A stretch of DNA of 64,000 nucleotides from UBA7672 sp965279205 (GTDB lineage: Bacteria > Pseudomonadota > Alphaproteobacteria > Caulobacterales > Hyphomonadaceae), in contig OZ257144.1 of assembly GCA_965279205.1 (NCBI GenBank), positions 496,001-560,000 of the forward strand. Direction: 5' to 3'. The first letter of the stretch is position 1; each line of letters begins with the position of its first letter. Below the pieces are notes generated by a model. It had not been told where the DNA came from and did not search any database. It worked only from the letters and a program-made list of their open reading frames with translations. Both the position numbers and the translations under genes were made by a program. Shown here in pieces: positions 17,454-24,816 of the stretch.

Positions 17454-18012
17454 GTCGCGCCCAGATGTCGCCCCGCCGCGTCTTCCACTCGTCCGCTGTC
17501 TGACCCCACAGGTCGATCGGCTCGTTCTCGAACGGCGGCGGCATTTTTCCGGACCCGCGATTGATCGAGCCCAACCGCATCGCCAGCTTCTGGGAGGCCA
17601 CATTGTCCGGGTGGATCGAATGGATGATGTCGGTCCAGCCGAGTTCATTGACCGCGAAGTCCATCGAGGCGACCGCCGCCTCCAGCGCGTAGCCCTTGCC
17701 CCACACCTCTCGGATCACGCCCCAGCCGACTTCCGGTCCAGGCCACTGATGCGGCTGCCACGGTCCGACACGGCCGACCCAGTCGCCGGTCGATTTCTCG
17801 AACACGGAAAACATCGCATAGCCCTGCAACAGCCAGGCGCCCGCCATCGTGCAGATGCCCCGCCACACGACAGCTGGCGGCTGTTTCTTGCCGATGAAGC
17901 GCGCCGCCTCCTCGTCGCCCATGAATCTTGCCCACGGCTCGAACTCCTTCAGGCTCGGAACCTTCAGGATCAGGCGCGGCGTCTCGATGACGGTATCGAT
18001 GCGGGAGGTCAT
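17440..18012 (-). CDS. GNAT family N-acetyltransferase (RimJ/RimL-like)
   Basis: A 190-residue protein of the GNAT fold. TPRLILKVPSLKEFEPWARFMGDEEAARFIG is the opening of RimJ/RimL-type transferases, and VGWGVIREVWGKGYALEAA is the acetyl-CoA binding motif A (R/Q-x-x-G-x-G/A variant). SIHPDNVASQKLAMRLG is motif B. Substrates in this subfamily range from ribosomal proteins to antibiotics and are not predictable. The ATG at 18012 has GAGGAAA upstream. Confidence 0.88.
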   Translation of the reverse strand: MTSRIDTVIETPRLILKVPSLKEFEPWARFMGDEEAARFIGKKQPPAVVWRGICTMAGAWLLQGYAMFSVFEKSTGDWVGRVGPWQPHQWPGPEVGWGVIREVWGKGYALEAAVASMDFAVNELGWTDIIHSIHPDNVASQKLAMRLGSINRGSGKMPPPFENEPIDLWGQTADEWKTRRGDIWARLNAR

Positions 18013-18068
18013 GGCGTTTCCTCGGTTCCGGCCCTTTTTGCGGGCTCTATGCAATCAGGGAAGCAAGA

Positions 18069-18470
18069 CTAGCCGCGGACTGCTTCCGATGAAACCGGGC
18101 GCCATCCCATCAGCGCCAGTTGGTTGCCTTCCGGATCGAGGAAAGGCCTCAGCGCCAGTTCGCGAGCGCCCTCACGCTGCAGCACGTTGGCCGCATGGGC
18201 GAATGTCACGCCACGCGAAACAAGCGCGGCCTCCGCCGCCGCGAAGTCTTCCGGTTCGAAATAGAGGATCTTGTCGCCCGGCTTTGCGCCTTGCGCCGGC
18301 CCTATCATCAGCCGAACGCCGCTGACACCGAAGAAGCTCATGCCCGCAGTCTCGAACAGCACGGAGAGCCCCAGCGTATCGCGGTAGTAGGCCGAGAGCT
18401 TCGCCGGATCGGCCGAAGCGATCCCGAGCTGCAACAGTCCCTTCAGTCCAGGCCCGCCTGCGTCGCTCAT
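18069..18470 (-). CDS. VOC family (glyoxalase-like) protein
   Basis: A 133-residue vicinal-oxygen-chelate fold protein. It shows the paired beta-alpha-beta units (LQLGIASADPAKLSAYYRDTLGLSVLF and ARELALRPFLDPEGNQLALMGW) seen in dioxygenases, glyoxalases and resistance proteins. The metal ligand set is incomplete by eye, so it may be a binding protein. GGGAGAGA precedes the ATG at 18470. It is divergent from a marR gene and its promoter overlaps that gene's operator, so MarR most likely controls it. Confidence 0.85.
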   Translation of the reverse strand: MSDAGGPGLKGLLQLGIASADPAKLSAYYRDTLGLSVLFETAGMSFFGVSGVRLMIGPAQGAKPGDKILYFEPEDFAAAEAALVSRGVTFAHAANVLQREGARELALRPFLDPEGNQLALMGWRPVSSEAVRG

Positions 18471-18484
18471 CTGTCTCTCCCAAC

Positions 18485-18512
18485 TCGACAGGTGCACATA
18501 ATTAGTTAGACT
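18485..18512 (+). promoter_or_regulatory. Candidate leaderless promoter of marR
   Basis: TCGACA at 18485-18490 and TAGACT at 18507-18512, spaced 16 bases, would place the transcription start at or next to the A of the marR ATG (18521). No Shine-Dalgarno precedes that ATG, which fits a leaderless mRNA. Confidence 0.5.
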
Positions 18513-18523
18513 AACGAATTATG
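18497..18523. promoter_or_regulatory. MarR operator: 27-bp palindrome over the marR start codon
   Basis: Two 13-base arms (CATAATTAGTTAG and CTAACGAATTATG) around a central A pair with one mismatch. The last three bases are the marR ATG. Size and AT-richness fit a MarR dimer site. Binding would cover the promoters of both marR and the divergent VOC gene. Confidence 0.8.
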
Positions 18524-18527
18524 TCAA
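18498..18527 (-). promoter_or_regulatory. Candidate promoter of the VOC gene
   Basis: On the minus strand, a perfect TTGACA (18527-18522) is followed after 18 bases by AATTAT (18503-18498). It lies inside the MarR palindrome. Confidence 0.5.
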
Positions 18528-18991
18528 CACGAATCAGCGACACCAGGAAAGCGGCAGGGAAGGGCGAGGATCGCCACGCCCTGGCGGAGGCGCTGCACCG
18601 CGGCGCGATCGGTCTCCTGCGCGGCATCAAGGTCGCCGACCAGGAAACCGGAATCAGCCCGCCGCGCCTCTCCGCGCTCTCCGTCCTGGTCTTTGCCGGT
18701 CCGCAGTCTCTGGCTTCGTTGGCGGCGGCCGAAGGCGTGAAGCCGCCCACCATGTCGAAGCTTGTCGTTGAACTCGAGGCCGAGGGACTGGTCGAGAAAT
18801 CCCCGGATGCAAAAGACCGGCGTGGCCTCGTGATCATCGCCACGCCTCAGGGCAGGAAGGTCATGCTCGCCGGGCGTGACCGCCGCCTCGCGCTTCTGAA
18901 GGAACGTCTCGCCGGCCTCAGTGACCGCGAGATCGCACAGCTTCAGTCAGCTGCGCCTGCCTTGCTGAAACTGTCCGCGAAGCGCGCCTAG
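18521..18991 (+). CDS. MarR family transcriptional regulator
   Basis: A 156-residue winged-helix regulator. QSLASLAAAEGVKPPTMSKLVVELEAEGLVEKS is the recognition helix-turn-helix, and DAKDRRGLVIIATPQGRKVM is the wing with the conserved D-x-R-x-x-x-V pattern. The start ATG is the only reasonable one: no other Met occurs before the DNA-binding domain, and none of the upstream sequence is a ribosome binding site. The gene is divergent from the VOC gene and shares one palindromic operator with it. It overlaps the convergent RmlD-family gene by 4 bases. Confidence 0.92.
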   Translation: MSTRISDTRKAAGKGEDRHALAEALHRGAIGLLRGIKVADQETGISPPRLSALSVLVFAGPQSLASLAAAEGVKPPTMSKLVVELEAEGLVEKSPDAKDRRGLVIIATPQGRKVMLAGRDRRLALLKERLAGLSDREIAQLQSAAPALLKLSAKRA

Positions 18992-19872
18992 CTTCGCGCC
19001 AGCACGCCTGACACAGATCGCTTCAGGGCATCTGCCAATGGCATGAACGACAGGCCAAGCGCAACGGCTCTCGCATTCGACAGCCGCGCATTCAGCGGGC
19101 GCTTTGCTGGTGCATTGAACTCAGCTGTCGATATCGGCTCGATCGTTGCCGATGGCCCGCCCAGTCGCTTCGACTCGCTCATGATCGCTTCTGCCATGCT
19201 GGCGCGATCCAGTGCATCGCCCGACACAAGATGCAGCAAACCCGACAGATCACTCGCCCCTGCCGCCTTGTCTCGCGCAAGCCGCAGCAGTCCGGCGGCG
19301 ATATCCGGCGCATAGGTTGGCGGCCCGACCTGATCCTTCACCACACGCAGCACAGACCGGGTGCGCGCGAACTCGATCATCTTGGATACGAAATTGTCGC
19401 CATGCTCGGAGAACACCCACGCCACGCGCACCGTCAACGCCTCGGGATACTCATCCTCGACCGCCAGTTCGCCAGCGAACTTCGAAGCGCCATAGCTCGA
19501 CAGAGGATTGGGCTCATCCTCTTCCTCGTACGGACCTGCTTTCAACCCGTCGAACACGCAGTCCGTCGACATGTGGATGAACGCCGCCCCGCGCTCGCGG
19601 CACAGCCGTGCGAGAATGCGAGGCCCCTCGGCATTCACTGCAAACGCGACATCGGCTTCCGTCTCCGCCCGGTCGACAAAATTGTACGCCCCCGCATTGA
19701 TCAGCACGTCGGGCTTCGCCGCGTCGACAAAGCGCTCGAGGCTTGCGGCATTGCGCAGATCGGCCTCGCTGCTGCTAGCCTGGACAAAGGTGACAGGCTG
19801 GCCGGCAACCACCACGGCCAGCGCACGCGCCGTCTGTCCATTCTTGCCGATGCAGGCGATGCGAAGGGCCAT
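18988..19872 (-). CDS. RmlD-family NAD(P)-dependent sugar reductase
   Basis: A 294-residue Rossmann protein of the dTDP-4-dehydrorhamnose reductase family, the last step of dTDP-rhamnose synthesis. IACIGKNGQTARAL is the nucleotide-binding turn, DVLINAGAYNFVDRAETE the family block, and YGASK the Tyr-Lys catalytic pair. The other rml genes are absent from this window, so it may work with distant partners or on another nucleotide sugar. The ATG at 19872 fits the family start; the frame continues open upstream. Confidence 0.85.
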   Translation of the reverse strand: MALRIACIGKNGQTARALAVVVAGQPVTFVQASSSEADLRNAASLERFVDAAKPDVLINAGAYNFVDRAETEADVAFAVNAEGPRILARLCRERGAAFIHMSTDCVFDGLKAGPYEEEDEPNPLSSYGASKFAGELAVEDEYPEALTVRVAWVFSEHGDNFVSKMIEFARTRSVLRVVKDQVGPPTYAPDIAAGLLRLARDKAAGASDLSGLLHLVSGDALDRASMAEAIMSESKRLGGPSATIEPISTAEFNAPAKRPLNARLSNARAVALGLSFMPLADALKRSVSGVLARS

Positions 19873-19974
19873 GCGTCCGTTTCGCATGGCGGCGCCCACC
19901 GGCCAAGACCCGCGCATCGACACGCGGCTTCGCGCGTTCTAGACCCGACCGGCTTTGAAGAAGGATGCCTGCCC

Positions 19975-20376
19975 ATGCTGTCGAACGCCGCCGCCTGGTC
20001 GAAACACGCGCCCTGGAACAGCGCTGGGCCGAACGTTAAGAAGACCGGCTCGGGCCTCGAATACGTCGTCATCGCCAGCGGCGCGCCGAACGGCGTTGCG
20101 CCCACGCGCGACCAGGACGCCGAGGTCTTCTACGAGGGCCGTCTCAACTCCGGTGGCGGCGCCTTCGATTCCGCCTTCGAACGTGGTCGCACCGAGACTT
20201 TTCCTGTCGATGCCGTTGTGCCTGGCTTCTCCGAAGCCCTCACGCTGATGAAGCCGGGCGACCACTGGCTGGTCTTCATCCCGTCCGATCTTGGCTACGG
20301 CAAGCGCGGCGCTCCGGGCGCGATCCCGCCCAACGCCGACCTGATCTTCGAGATCGGCATGGTGGGGGTGGAGTAG
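19975..20376 (+). CDS. FKBP-type peptidyl-prolyl isomerase
   Basis: A 133-residue single-domain FKBP, without signal peptide. VFYEGRLNSGGGAFDSAFERG, VVPGFSEALTLMKPGDHWLVFIPSDLGYG and IPPNADLIFEIGMVGV are the standard FKBP strands. Most active-site aromatic residues are present. It speeds proline isomerisation during protein folding, in the cytoplasm given the lack of a signal. AAGGA precedes the ATG. A bidirectional terminator separates it from mdh. Confidence 0.9.
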   Translation: MLSNAAAWSKHAPWNSAGPNVKKTGSGLEYVVIASGAPNGVAPTRDQDAEVFYEGRLNSGGGAFDSAFERGRTETFPVDAVVPGFSEALTLMKPGDHWLVFIPSDLGYGKRGAPGAIPPNADLIFEIGMVGVE

Positions 20377-20386
20377 CCCCAAAACA

Positions 20387-20416
20387 CAAACGCCTCCCGG
20401 AAGGGGGAGGCGTTTG
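20387..20416. terminator. Bidirectional intrinsic terminator between the FKBP gene and mdh
   Basis: A perfect 12-bp stem (CAAACGCCTCCC / GGGAGGCGTTTG) with a 6-base loop lies between two convergent genes. A run of A on one side and T on the other supports function on both strands. Confidence 0.85.
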
Positions 20417-20440
20417 CACGATCTGGAATCTGGTGATGGC

Positions 20441-21409
20441 CTACGCCAGCGACGGCTCAAGCTTCTTGCAGGCGTCCAGCAGGCCGCGCACGGCGTTGAC
20501 CGATTTCTCGAACATCGCCTTCTCGCCGTCATTGAGTTCGAACTGCACGATGCGCTCGACGCCGCCTGCGCCGATCACGCACGGCACGCCGACATAAAGA
20601 TCGCTGACGCCATACTGGCCGGTGAGGTTCGCAGCGACCGGCAGAACGCGCTTCTTGTCCTTGAGGAACGACTTGGCCATCGCCACCGCCGATTCAGCCG
20701 GCGCGTAGAAGGCCGAGCCGGTTTCGAGCAGCGCCACGATCTCGCCGCCGCCCTTGCGGGTGCGATCAACCATCGCGTCGAGTTCGGCCTGCGTGAAGAA
20801 GCCCTGCTTGACGCAATCCGGCAGCGACACGCCGCCGATCGTCGAGTGGCGCACCATCGGCACCATGTCGTCGCCGTGTCCGCCCAGCGTCCACGCCTTC
20901 ACATCTTCCATCGAGATGCCGGTCTTCTCCGACAGGAAGTAAGAGAAGCGCGCCGAGTCCAGCACGCCGGCCATGCCGACCACGTGGCTGGCCGGGAGAC
21001 CGGAGAATTTCTGCAGCGCCCAAACCATCGCGTCCAACGGGTTGGTGATGCAGATCACGAAGGCCTTCGGGCAGTGCTGCTTGATCGCGACGCCGACCGA
21101 CTTCATCACGCCGAGGTTGATGCCGATGAGATCGTCGCGGCTCATGCCCGGCTTGCGCGGCACGCCGGCGGTGACGATCACCACGTCCGAACCGGCGATC
21201 ACCGAATACTCGTCAAGCGAGCCGCCCGTCAGCTTACCATCCTTGCCATAGACAGCAGCGGCTTCAGCGATGTCGAGGCCTTTGCCCTTGGCGATGCCGC
21301 CCTTCATGTCGACCAGCACCACATCGCCCAGCTCTTCGCGCGAACAGATGTGGGCCAGCGTGCCGCCGATCATACCGGCGCCTACGAGGGCGATCTTCTT
21401 GCGGGCCAT
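20441..21409 (-). CDS. mdh: Malate dehydrogenase
   Basis: The 322-residue LDH-like malate dehydrogenase oxidises malate to oxaloacetate with NAD in the TCA cycle. KIALVGAGMIGGTLAHI is the NAD-binding start, VVIVTAGVPRKPGMSRDDL carries the mobile substrate loop arginines, ITNPLDAMVW the Asn/Asp pair, and GGHGDDMVPM the catalytic histidine. The ATG at 21409 is preceded by AGGAG at 8 bases and is where the family begins. The frame stays open 109 codons further upstream with no stop; that part is listed separately. mdh is 13 kb from the suc cluster and in the opposite orientation. Confidence 0.95.
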   Translation of the reverse strand: MARKKIALVGAGMIGGTLAHICSREELGDVVLVDMKGGIAKGKGLDIAEAAAVYGKDGKLTGGSLDEYSVIAGSDVVIVTAGVPRKPGMSRDDLIGINLGVMKSVGVAIKQHCPKAFVICITNPLDAMVWALQKFSGLPASHVVGMAGVLDSARFSYFLSEKTGISMEDVKAWTLGGHGDDMVPMVRHSTIGGVSLPDCVKQGFFTQAELDAMVDRTRKGGGEIVALLETGSAFYAPAESAVAMAKSFLKDKKRVLPVAANLTGQYGVSDLYVGVPCVIGAGGVERIVQFELNDGEKAMFEKSVNAVRGLLDACKKLEPSLA

Positions 21410-21736
21410 GGGGAGGTCTCCTGTCGTGTCCAATGAAACTTTCGGGTCTTCTACGTGGTCGGCATACGCATGGCGATATGCTTCTTGGCCGTACTTCGTA
21501 CGAAAGTGGTCGGGCGTAAACGCCGGATCTTGTTCGGCCAACAGCCGAGCCAGTTCAGGGTAGTTTGCAGGGCTCTTGCTTGCGACCTTTTCGGCCATGC
21601 TGACGGCCAGCGCTGGCATGTCGGAGGCACGCAGCTTCTTCAGATCCTGAATAATGGCGTTCAGTTTCGGATCGGCGGACGCCGACGGCGTAACCGTCAT
21701 GCGCGGGTTCTGTTTGTTCCTGAACCAGCCGAACAT
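21410..21736 (-). CDS. In-frame upstream reading frame fused to mdh, 109 codons
   Basis: Starting at an ATG at 21736, 109 codons run into mdh without a stop. The first ~95 residues read like a real soluble protein, with helices such as LNAIIQDLKKLRASDMPALAVSMAEKV and ARLLAEQD. The last codons are simply the mdh ribosome binding site translated. Either an N-terminally extended Mdh is made, or this is a separate small gene that lost its stop codon. I do not recognise the domain. GGGG precedes the ATG. Confidence 0.5.
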
Positions 21737-21822
21737 CCTTGCCCCGGAAAAATGTCGCGGGACCGTTAGCGCAAGGTGGGCAGAGGGGCAATGCGTCGCG
21801 AATTCCGGCTGTCGCCAGCCGG

Positions 21823-22281
21823 CTAGTCATTCTGCGAAATCATCAGCCCATAGGCGCAAACCGCAGCCTTGCAGTCTTTCATGCGCACTTCCAGCGTCAT
21901 TGGCCGGGGAATGCCCTTGGGCTTGTCCAGCACGGACCGGTATTCGTCCGCCTGCACGTTCAGCACCGGCGCGTTGTCATCCGCATCGTCGACATCGATC
22001 TCGACGCCGGAAGCGTCCAGCGCCGCCAGGTCGACATTCACGCAGTCATCGTCACAGATCACGTTGAAATAATACTCGACCGTCCGGTCGCCCACGAACT
22101 CGATCGTCGCCATCTGCCCGGCCGCGAGTTCGCCATACTGAATCTCGCCATGATGGTCTCCCGAGGCGACCAGTTCGAGCAGTTTCCTGATCGAGGCTTC
22201 CGATCCCGGATTGCGCTTGTCCGCGGTCGCCGCTCCCGTGAGCGCCAGCGCCGCCGCGATTACCAGTGCAAGTCCGCGCAT
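21823..22281 (-). CDS. Exported acidic Cys-pair protein, copy 2
   Basis: A 152-residue precursor with signal peptide MRGLALVIAAALALTGAATA. The mature protein is acidic and has a beta-sandwich look, with VICDDDCVNVDLAALDASGVEIDVDD and a terminal MKDCKAAVCAYGLMI. Both halves of two probable disulfides match the neighbouring paralogue. The pattern resembles bacterial pre-peptidase C-terminal domains; that is inference. Its start codon overlaps the stop of the paralogue (TGATG), so translation is coupled. Target and partner are unknown. Confidence 0.78.
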   Translation of the reverse strand: MRGLALVIAAALALTGAATADKRNPGSEASIRKLLELVASGDHHGEIQYGELAAGQMATIEFVGDRTVEYYFNVICDDDCVNVDLAALDASGVEIDVDDADDNAPVLNVQADEYRSVLDKPKGIPRPMTLEVRMKDCKAAVCAYGLMISQND

Positions 22282-22715
22282 CAGTCTTCCTGCTCGTAGA
22301 CGCCAACGGCCCACACGCAGACATCCTCGTCGCATCCTTCCATGTCGATGCGGATGGTAAGTTCGCGTCCAGACTCGCCCGGTTCGACCATGATGATCGG
22401 AACATCGTCGTCCTCGTAGTCGGAATCGATGTCCTCGCCATCGTCGTCCACGATCGCCATGTCGAGATCGTAGCAATCGAAATCGCATGAGGAGTAGACC
22501 GCATAGCTCTTGCGCGGGTTGATCTGCACCGCGATCGTCGCGCTCTCACCTTCTTCGAGTTCACCCGATTTCAGGTCGCCGACCAGCTCCTCCTCCTCGT
22601 CAACCACTTCGGTGATGATGCTCTTGACGATGGCGTGCAGATCTTGCTGCGCGAAGGCCACGCCCGCGCCTGTCAGGGCAAGCGCGCCCGCGAGCAAGAC
22701 CTTCGAGATTTTCAT
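22281..22715 (-). CDS. Exported acidic Cys-pair protein, copy 1
   Basis: A 144-residue precursor with signal peptide ending AFAQ. The mature part is extremely acidic, with runs such as VVDEEEELVGD and DDDGEDIDSDYEDDD, which would suit binding of calcium or another cation. Cysteines in SSCDFDCYDLD and EGCDEDVCVWAVGVY align with those of the next gene, so the two are tandem paralogues. It is the first gene of a two-gene unit. The family is not recognised; a PPC-like beta fold is a guess. Confidence 0.8.
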   Translation of the reverse strand: MKISKVLLAGALALTGAGVAFAQQDLHAIVKSIITEVVDEEEELVGDLKSGELEEGESATIAVQINPRKSYAVYSSCDFDCYDLDMAIVDDDGEDIDSDYEDDDVPIIMVEPGESGRELTIRIDMEGCDEDVCVWAVGVYEQED

Positions 22716-22842
22716 GGATCAATCCGCCCCTCAGCAGTTGAAGGAACGGTTCCGCACATTCAGCGGCAGTGTCAATGCAGGCGCTGTCTTTCGCCCGGAT
22801 CGCGTCCGCCAGCGTGCGGTAAGCCCGCGTAACGTACGGATG

Positions 22843-23289
22843 CTAGACTAGGCGCTGCTCCAGACGCTCGATCGCGGCACGGATCATCTGGCCGTAGCCG
22901 TCATCGGTGAGCGCATCGCTCGCCTGGCGCGCCAGCTGGACGTGCTTGCGCGCGCCCGCAACATCACCTGTGCGGTTCATCACATCGGCAAGATTGAGAT
23001 GCAGGGAGGGGTAGAGGCTGAGCACGCTCAGGCTCGCCGTATCTGGCCTTTCCTTTGCGATACGGTCGGCAGCCGCCAGCGCTTTGCGGTCCCAGGCGAG
23101 TTCATCAACAAGCTCGTCCTGTGCATCCGCCATATAGTGGCTCAGCACGCATTGATGGAACGGGTCGCCGTCCTGTTCGAGCTCTGACCAGATCGCCGCG
23201 AAGGTTTCACGCGCCTCGGCCCTGCGGCCAGAGTTGAAGAGGTCGAGCGCATCCGAGATGCGCGCCAACACCGAGTCAGTATCTGTCAC
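22843..23289 (-). CDS. TPR-like hypothetical protein
   Basis: The 148-residue soluble, all-helical protein has at least two helix pairs with tetratricopeptide spacing: ALDLFNSGRRAEARETFAAIW, then LHLNLADVMNRTGDVAGARKHVQLA. These repeats mediate protein contacts. It overlaps zapE by 4 bases (its start codon shares ATGA with the zapE stop), so both come from one mRNA, with zapE first. Its own function is unknown. Confidence 0.75.
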   Translation of the reverse strand: MTDTDSVLARISDALDLFNSGRRAEARETFAAIWSELEQDGDPFHQCVLSHYMADAQDELVDELAWDRKALAAADRIAKERPDTASLSVLSLYPSLHLNLADVMNRTGDVAGARKHVQLARQASDALTDDGYGQMIRAAIERLEQRLV

Positions 23290-24416
23290 TTGGCGGGCTC
23301 CGCAGCCTGTTCGCGTTCCGCTGCGAGATAGTCGGCCGAGCGCATCTCGTGCAGCCGGCTCGCCGTCCGCTGGAACTCGAATGCGCCGTCGCCGGCCGCA
23401 TAGAGATCATCCGGCTGTGCATCCGCCGACATCACCAGCTTGGTCTTGGATTCATAGAGCGCATCCACCAGCGTCACGAACCGCGCCGCCCAGGTGCGCT
23501 GGTCGAGCGCCATCTTCGGCACATGATCGAGCAGCACGGTGTGATAGTGCCGCGCGAGGGTCAGATAGTCCGCCGCGCCGAGCGGTTTCGTGCACAGCTC
23601 CTCGAACGAGAAGCGCGCCACGCCCATCGCCTGTTTCTGCACGCTGAGCTTGCGCCCCTGCACGTCGAGCGTTTCCGGTCCAGGCGACGCGCCTGCCGTC
23701 AGCCGCGCAAACGCCGCATTCATTGCGGCGTCGGCCTCCTTGCCCAGTGGTGAGTAATAGACGGGCGCCGCCGTGAGGCGCTCGAGGCGATAGTCGCGCG
23801 CCGATTTGAGTTCGATGACATCAAGCTCGTCCTCCAGCCGCTTGATGAAGGGCAGGAAGAGCTGGCGGTTGATGCCGTCGCGGTAAAGGTCGCCGGGCTT
23901 TCGGTTCGACGTCGCCACCACCGTCACGCCACGATCGAACAGCTGCTCGAACAGACGGCCAAGGATCATCGCATCCGCGATCTGGTTCACATGGAATTCG
24001 TCGAAGCACAGAAGGCTGGCGCGATCCGCGATGTGCTTCGCGGCCGGTGCGATCGGATCATCGCCAGCCTCGCGCACATGCGCCGAATGCTTTCGCCTGT
24101 CCGCTGGCGACAGCTTGCGCCACTCGAAGATGAAGGCATGCGTGTCCAGCATGAAGTCGTGGAAGTGGACGCGCCGCTTGTTCTTCATCGGCGCGGCCTC
24201 GAAGAACAGGTCCATCAGCATCGACTTGCCGCGGCCCACCGCTCCCCAGATGTAGAGCCCTCTCGGTTTCGGCCCGCCGCCGAACCAGCCGCGCGAAGCC
24301 GACAGCGCTCTGGCGAGCGCATCAAGCTTCGCTGCAGCCTCGGCCTGCACCGGATCGGGCAGGACAAGGCCGGCGGCCAGGCGCTGGGCGTAGAGCTGTT
24401 TCACTCTCGTCATCAC
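23286..24416 (-). CDS. zapE: Cell division ATPase ZapE (AFG1-like)
   Basis: A 376-residue AAA-like ATPase. The P-loop is GAVGRGKSMLMD near residue 58, Walker B LLCFDEFHV, and the sensor region VVATSNRKPGDLYRDGINRQLFLPFI, all typical of ZapE/AFG1. In Escherichia coli ZapE acts on the FtsZ ring during late division and under low oxygen. The protein is cytoplasmic. The length and start MMTRVKQLYAQRL fit the family. It is followed by a TPR-like gene with a 4-base overlap. Confidence 0.92.
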   Translation of the reverse strand: MMTRVKQLYAQRLAAGLVLPDPVQAEAAAKLDALARALSASRGWFGGGPKPRGLYIWGAVGRGKSMLMDLFFEAAPMKNKRRVHFHDFMLDTHAFIFEWRKLSPADRRKHSAHVREAGDDPIAPAAKHIADRASLLCFDEFHVNQIADAMILGRLFEQLFDRGVTVVATSNRKPGDLYRDGINRQLFLPFIKRLEDELDVIELKSARDYRLERLTAAPVYYSPLGKEADAAMNAAFARLTAGASPGPETLDVQGRKLSVQKQAMGVARFSFEELCTKPLGAADYLTLARHYHTVLLDHVPKMALDQRTWAARFVTLVDALYESKTKLVMSADAQPDDLYAAGDGAFEFQRTASRLHEMRSADYLAAEREQAAEPAK

Positions 24417-24577
24417 CGCCGCGATTAGCTGGCTTCGGGCGATCTGGGAAAGCGGTTTCGCGTCGCGGGTCCTGCAACCCCGCTTTTTTCGCGGCAGCTG
24501 TCGGATTGGCCGCCCGTCACTCGTCCTGTGATCAGACGCAGCATTGGCTGCACCGAACCGGACAGGAGGATCAGGTC

Positions 24578-24724
24578 ATGCCGGCAATTGCCCGCAACGG
24601 GATATCGGGACTGGCTTTGCGAATCGCAGCCATAGCGGTCGCCGCCATCATGTTCGGCTGTGCGCCAAAGGTCGCTGTTGGCGCCCCGGACACGCTGGCG
24701 CAGCTCGACATCAGCAAGTCTTGA
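24578..24724 (+). CDS. Small lipoprotein, 48 aa
   Basis: The ATG has a near-perfect AGGAGG eight bases upstream. The product has a basic start, a hydrophobic core (LALRIAAIAVAAIM) and the lipobox FGC, then only about 22 mature residues. It looks like a small entericidin-like outer-membrane lipoprotein, although no family was recognised. It lies 92 bases before the next gene on the same strand. Small genes of this sort are often missed. Confidence 0.5.
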   Translation: MPAIARNGISGLALRIAAIAVAAIMFGCAPKVAVGAPDTLAQLDISKS

Positions 24725-24816
24725 TCTGGCGCCGCCACGTCAGCCGTGCCGCGCTGATTGATTGTTGGCCCCGCCGCTGTCACGTTCGCCCCAATAAAAG
24801 AGAGAGGGAGCGAGCA

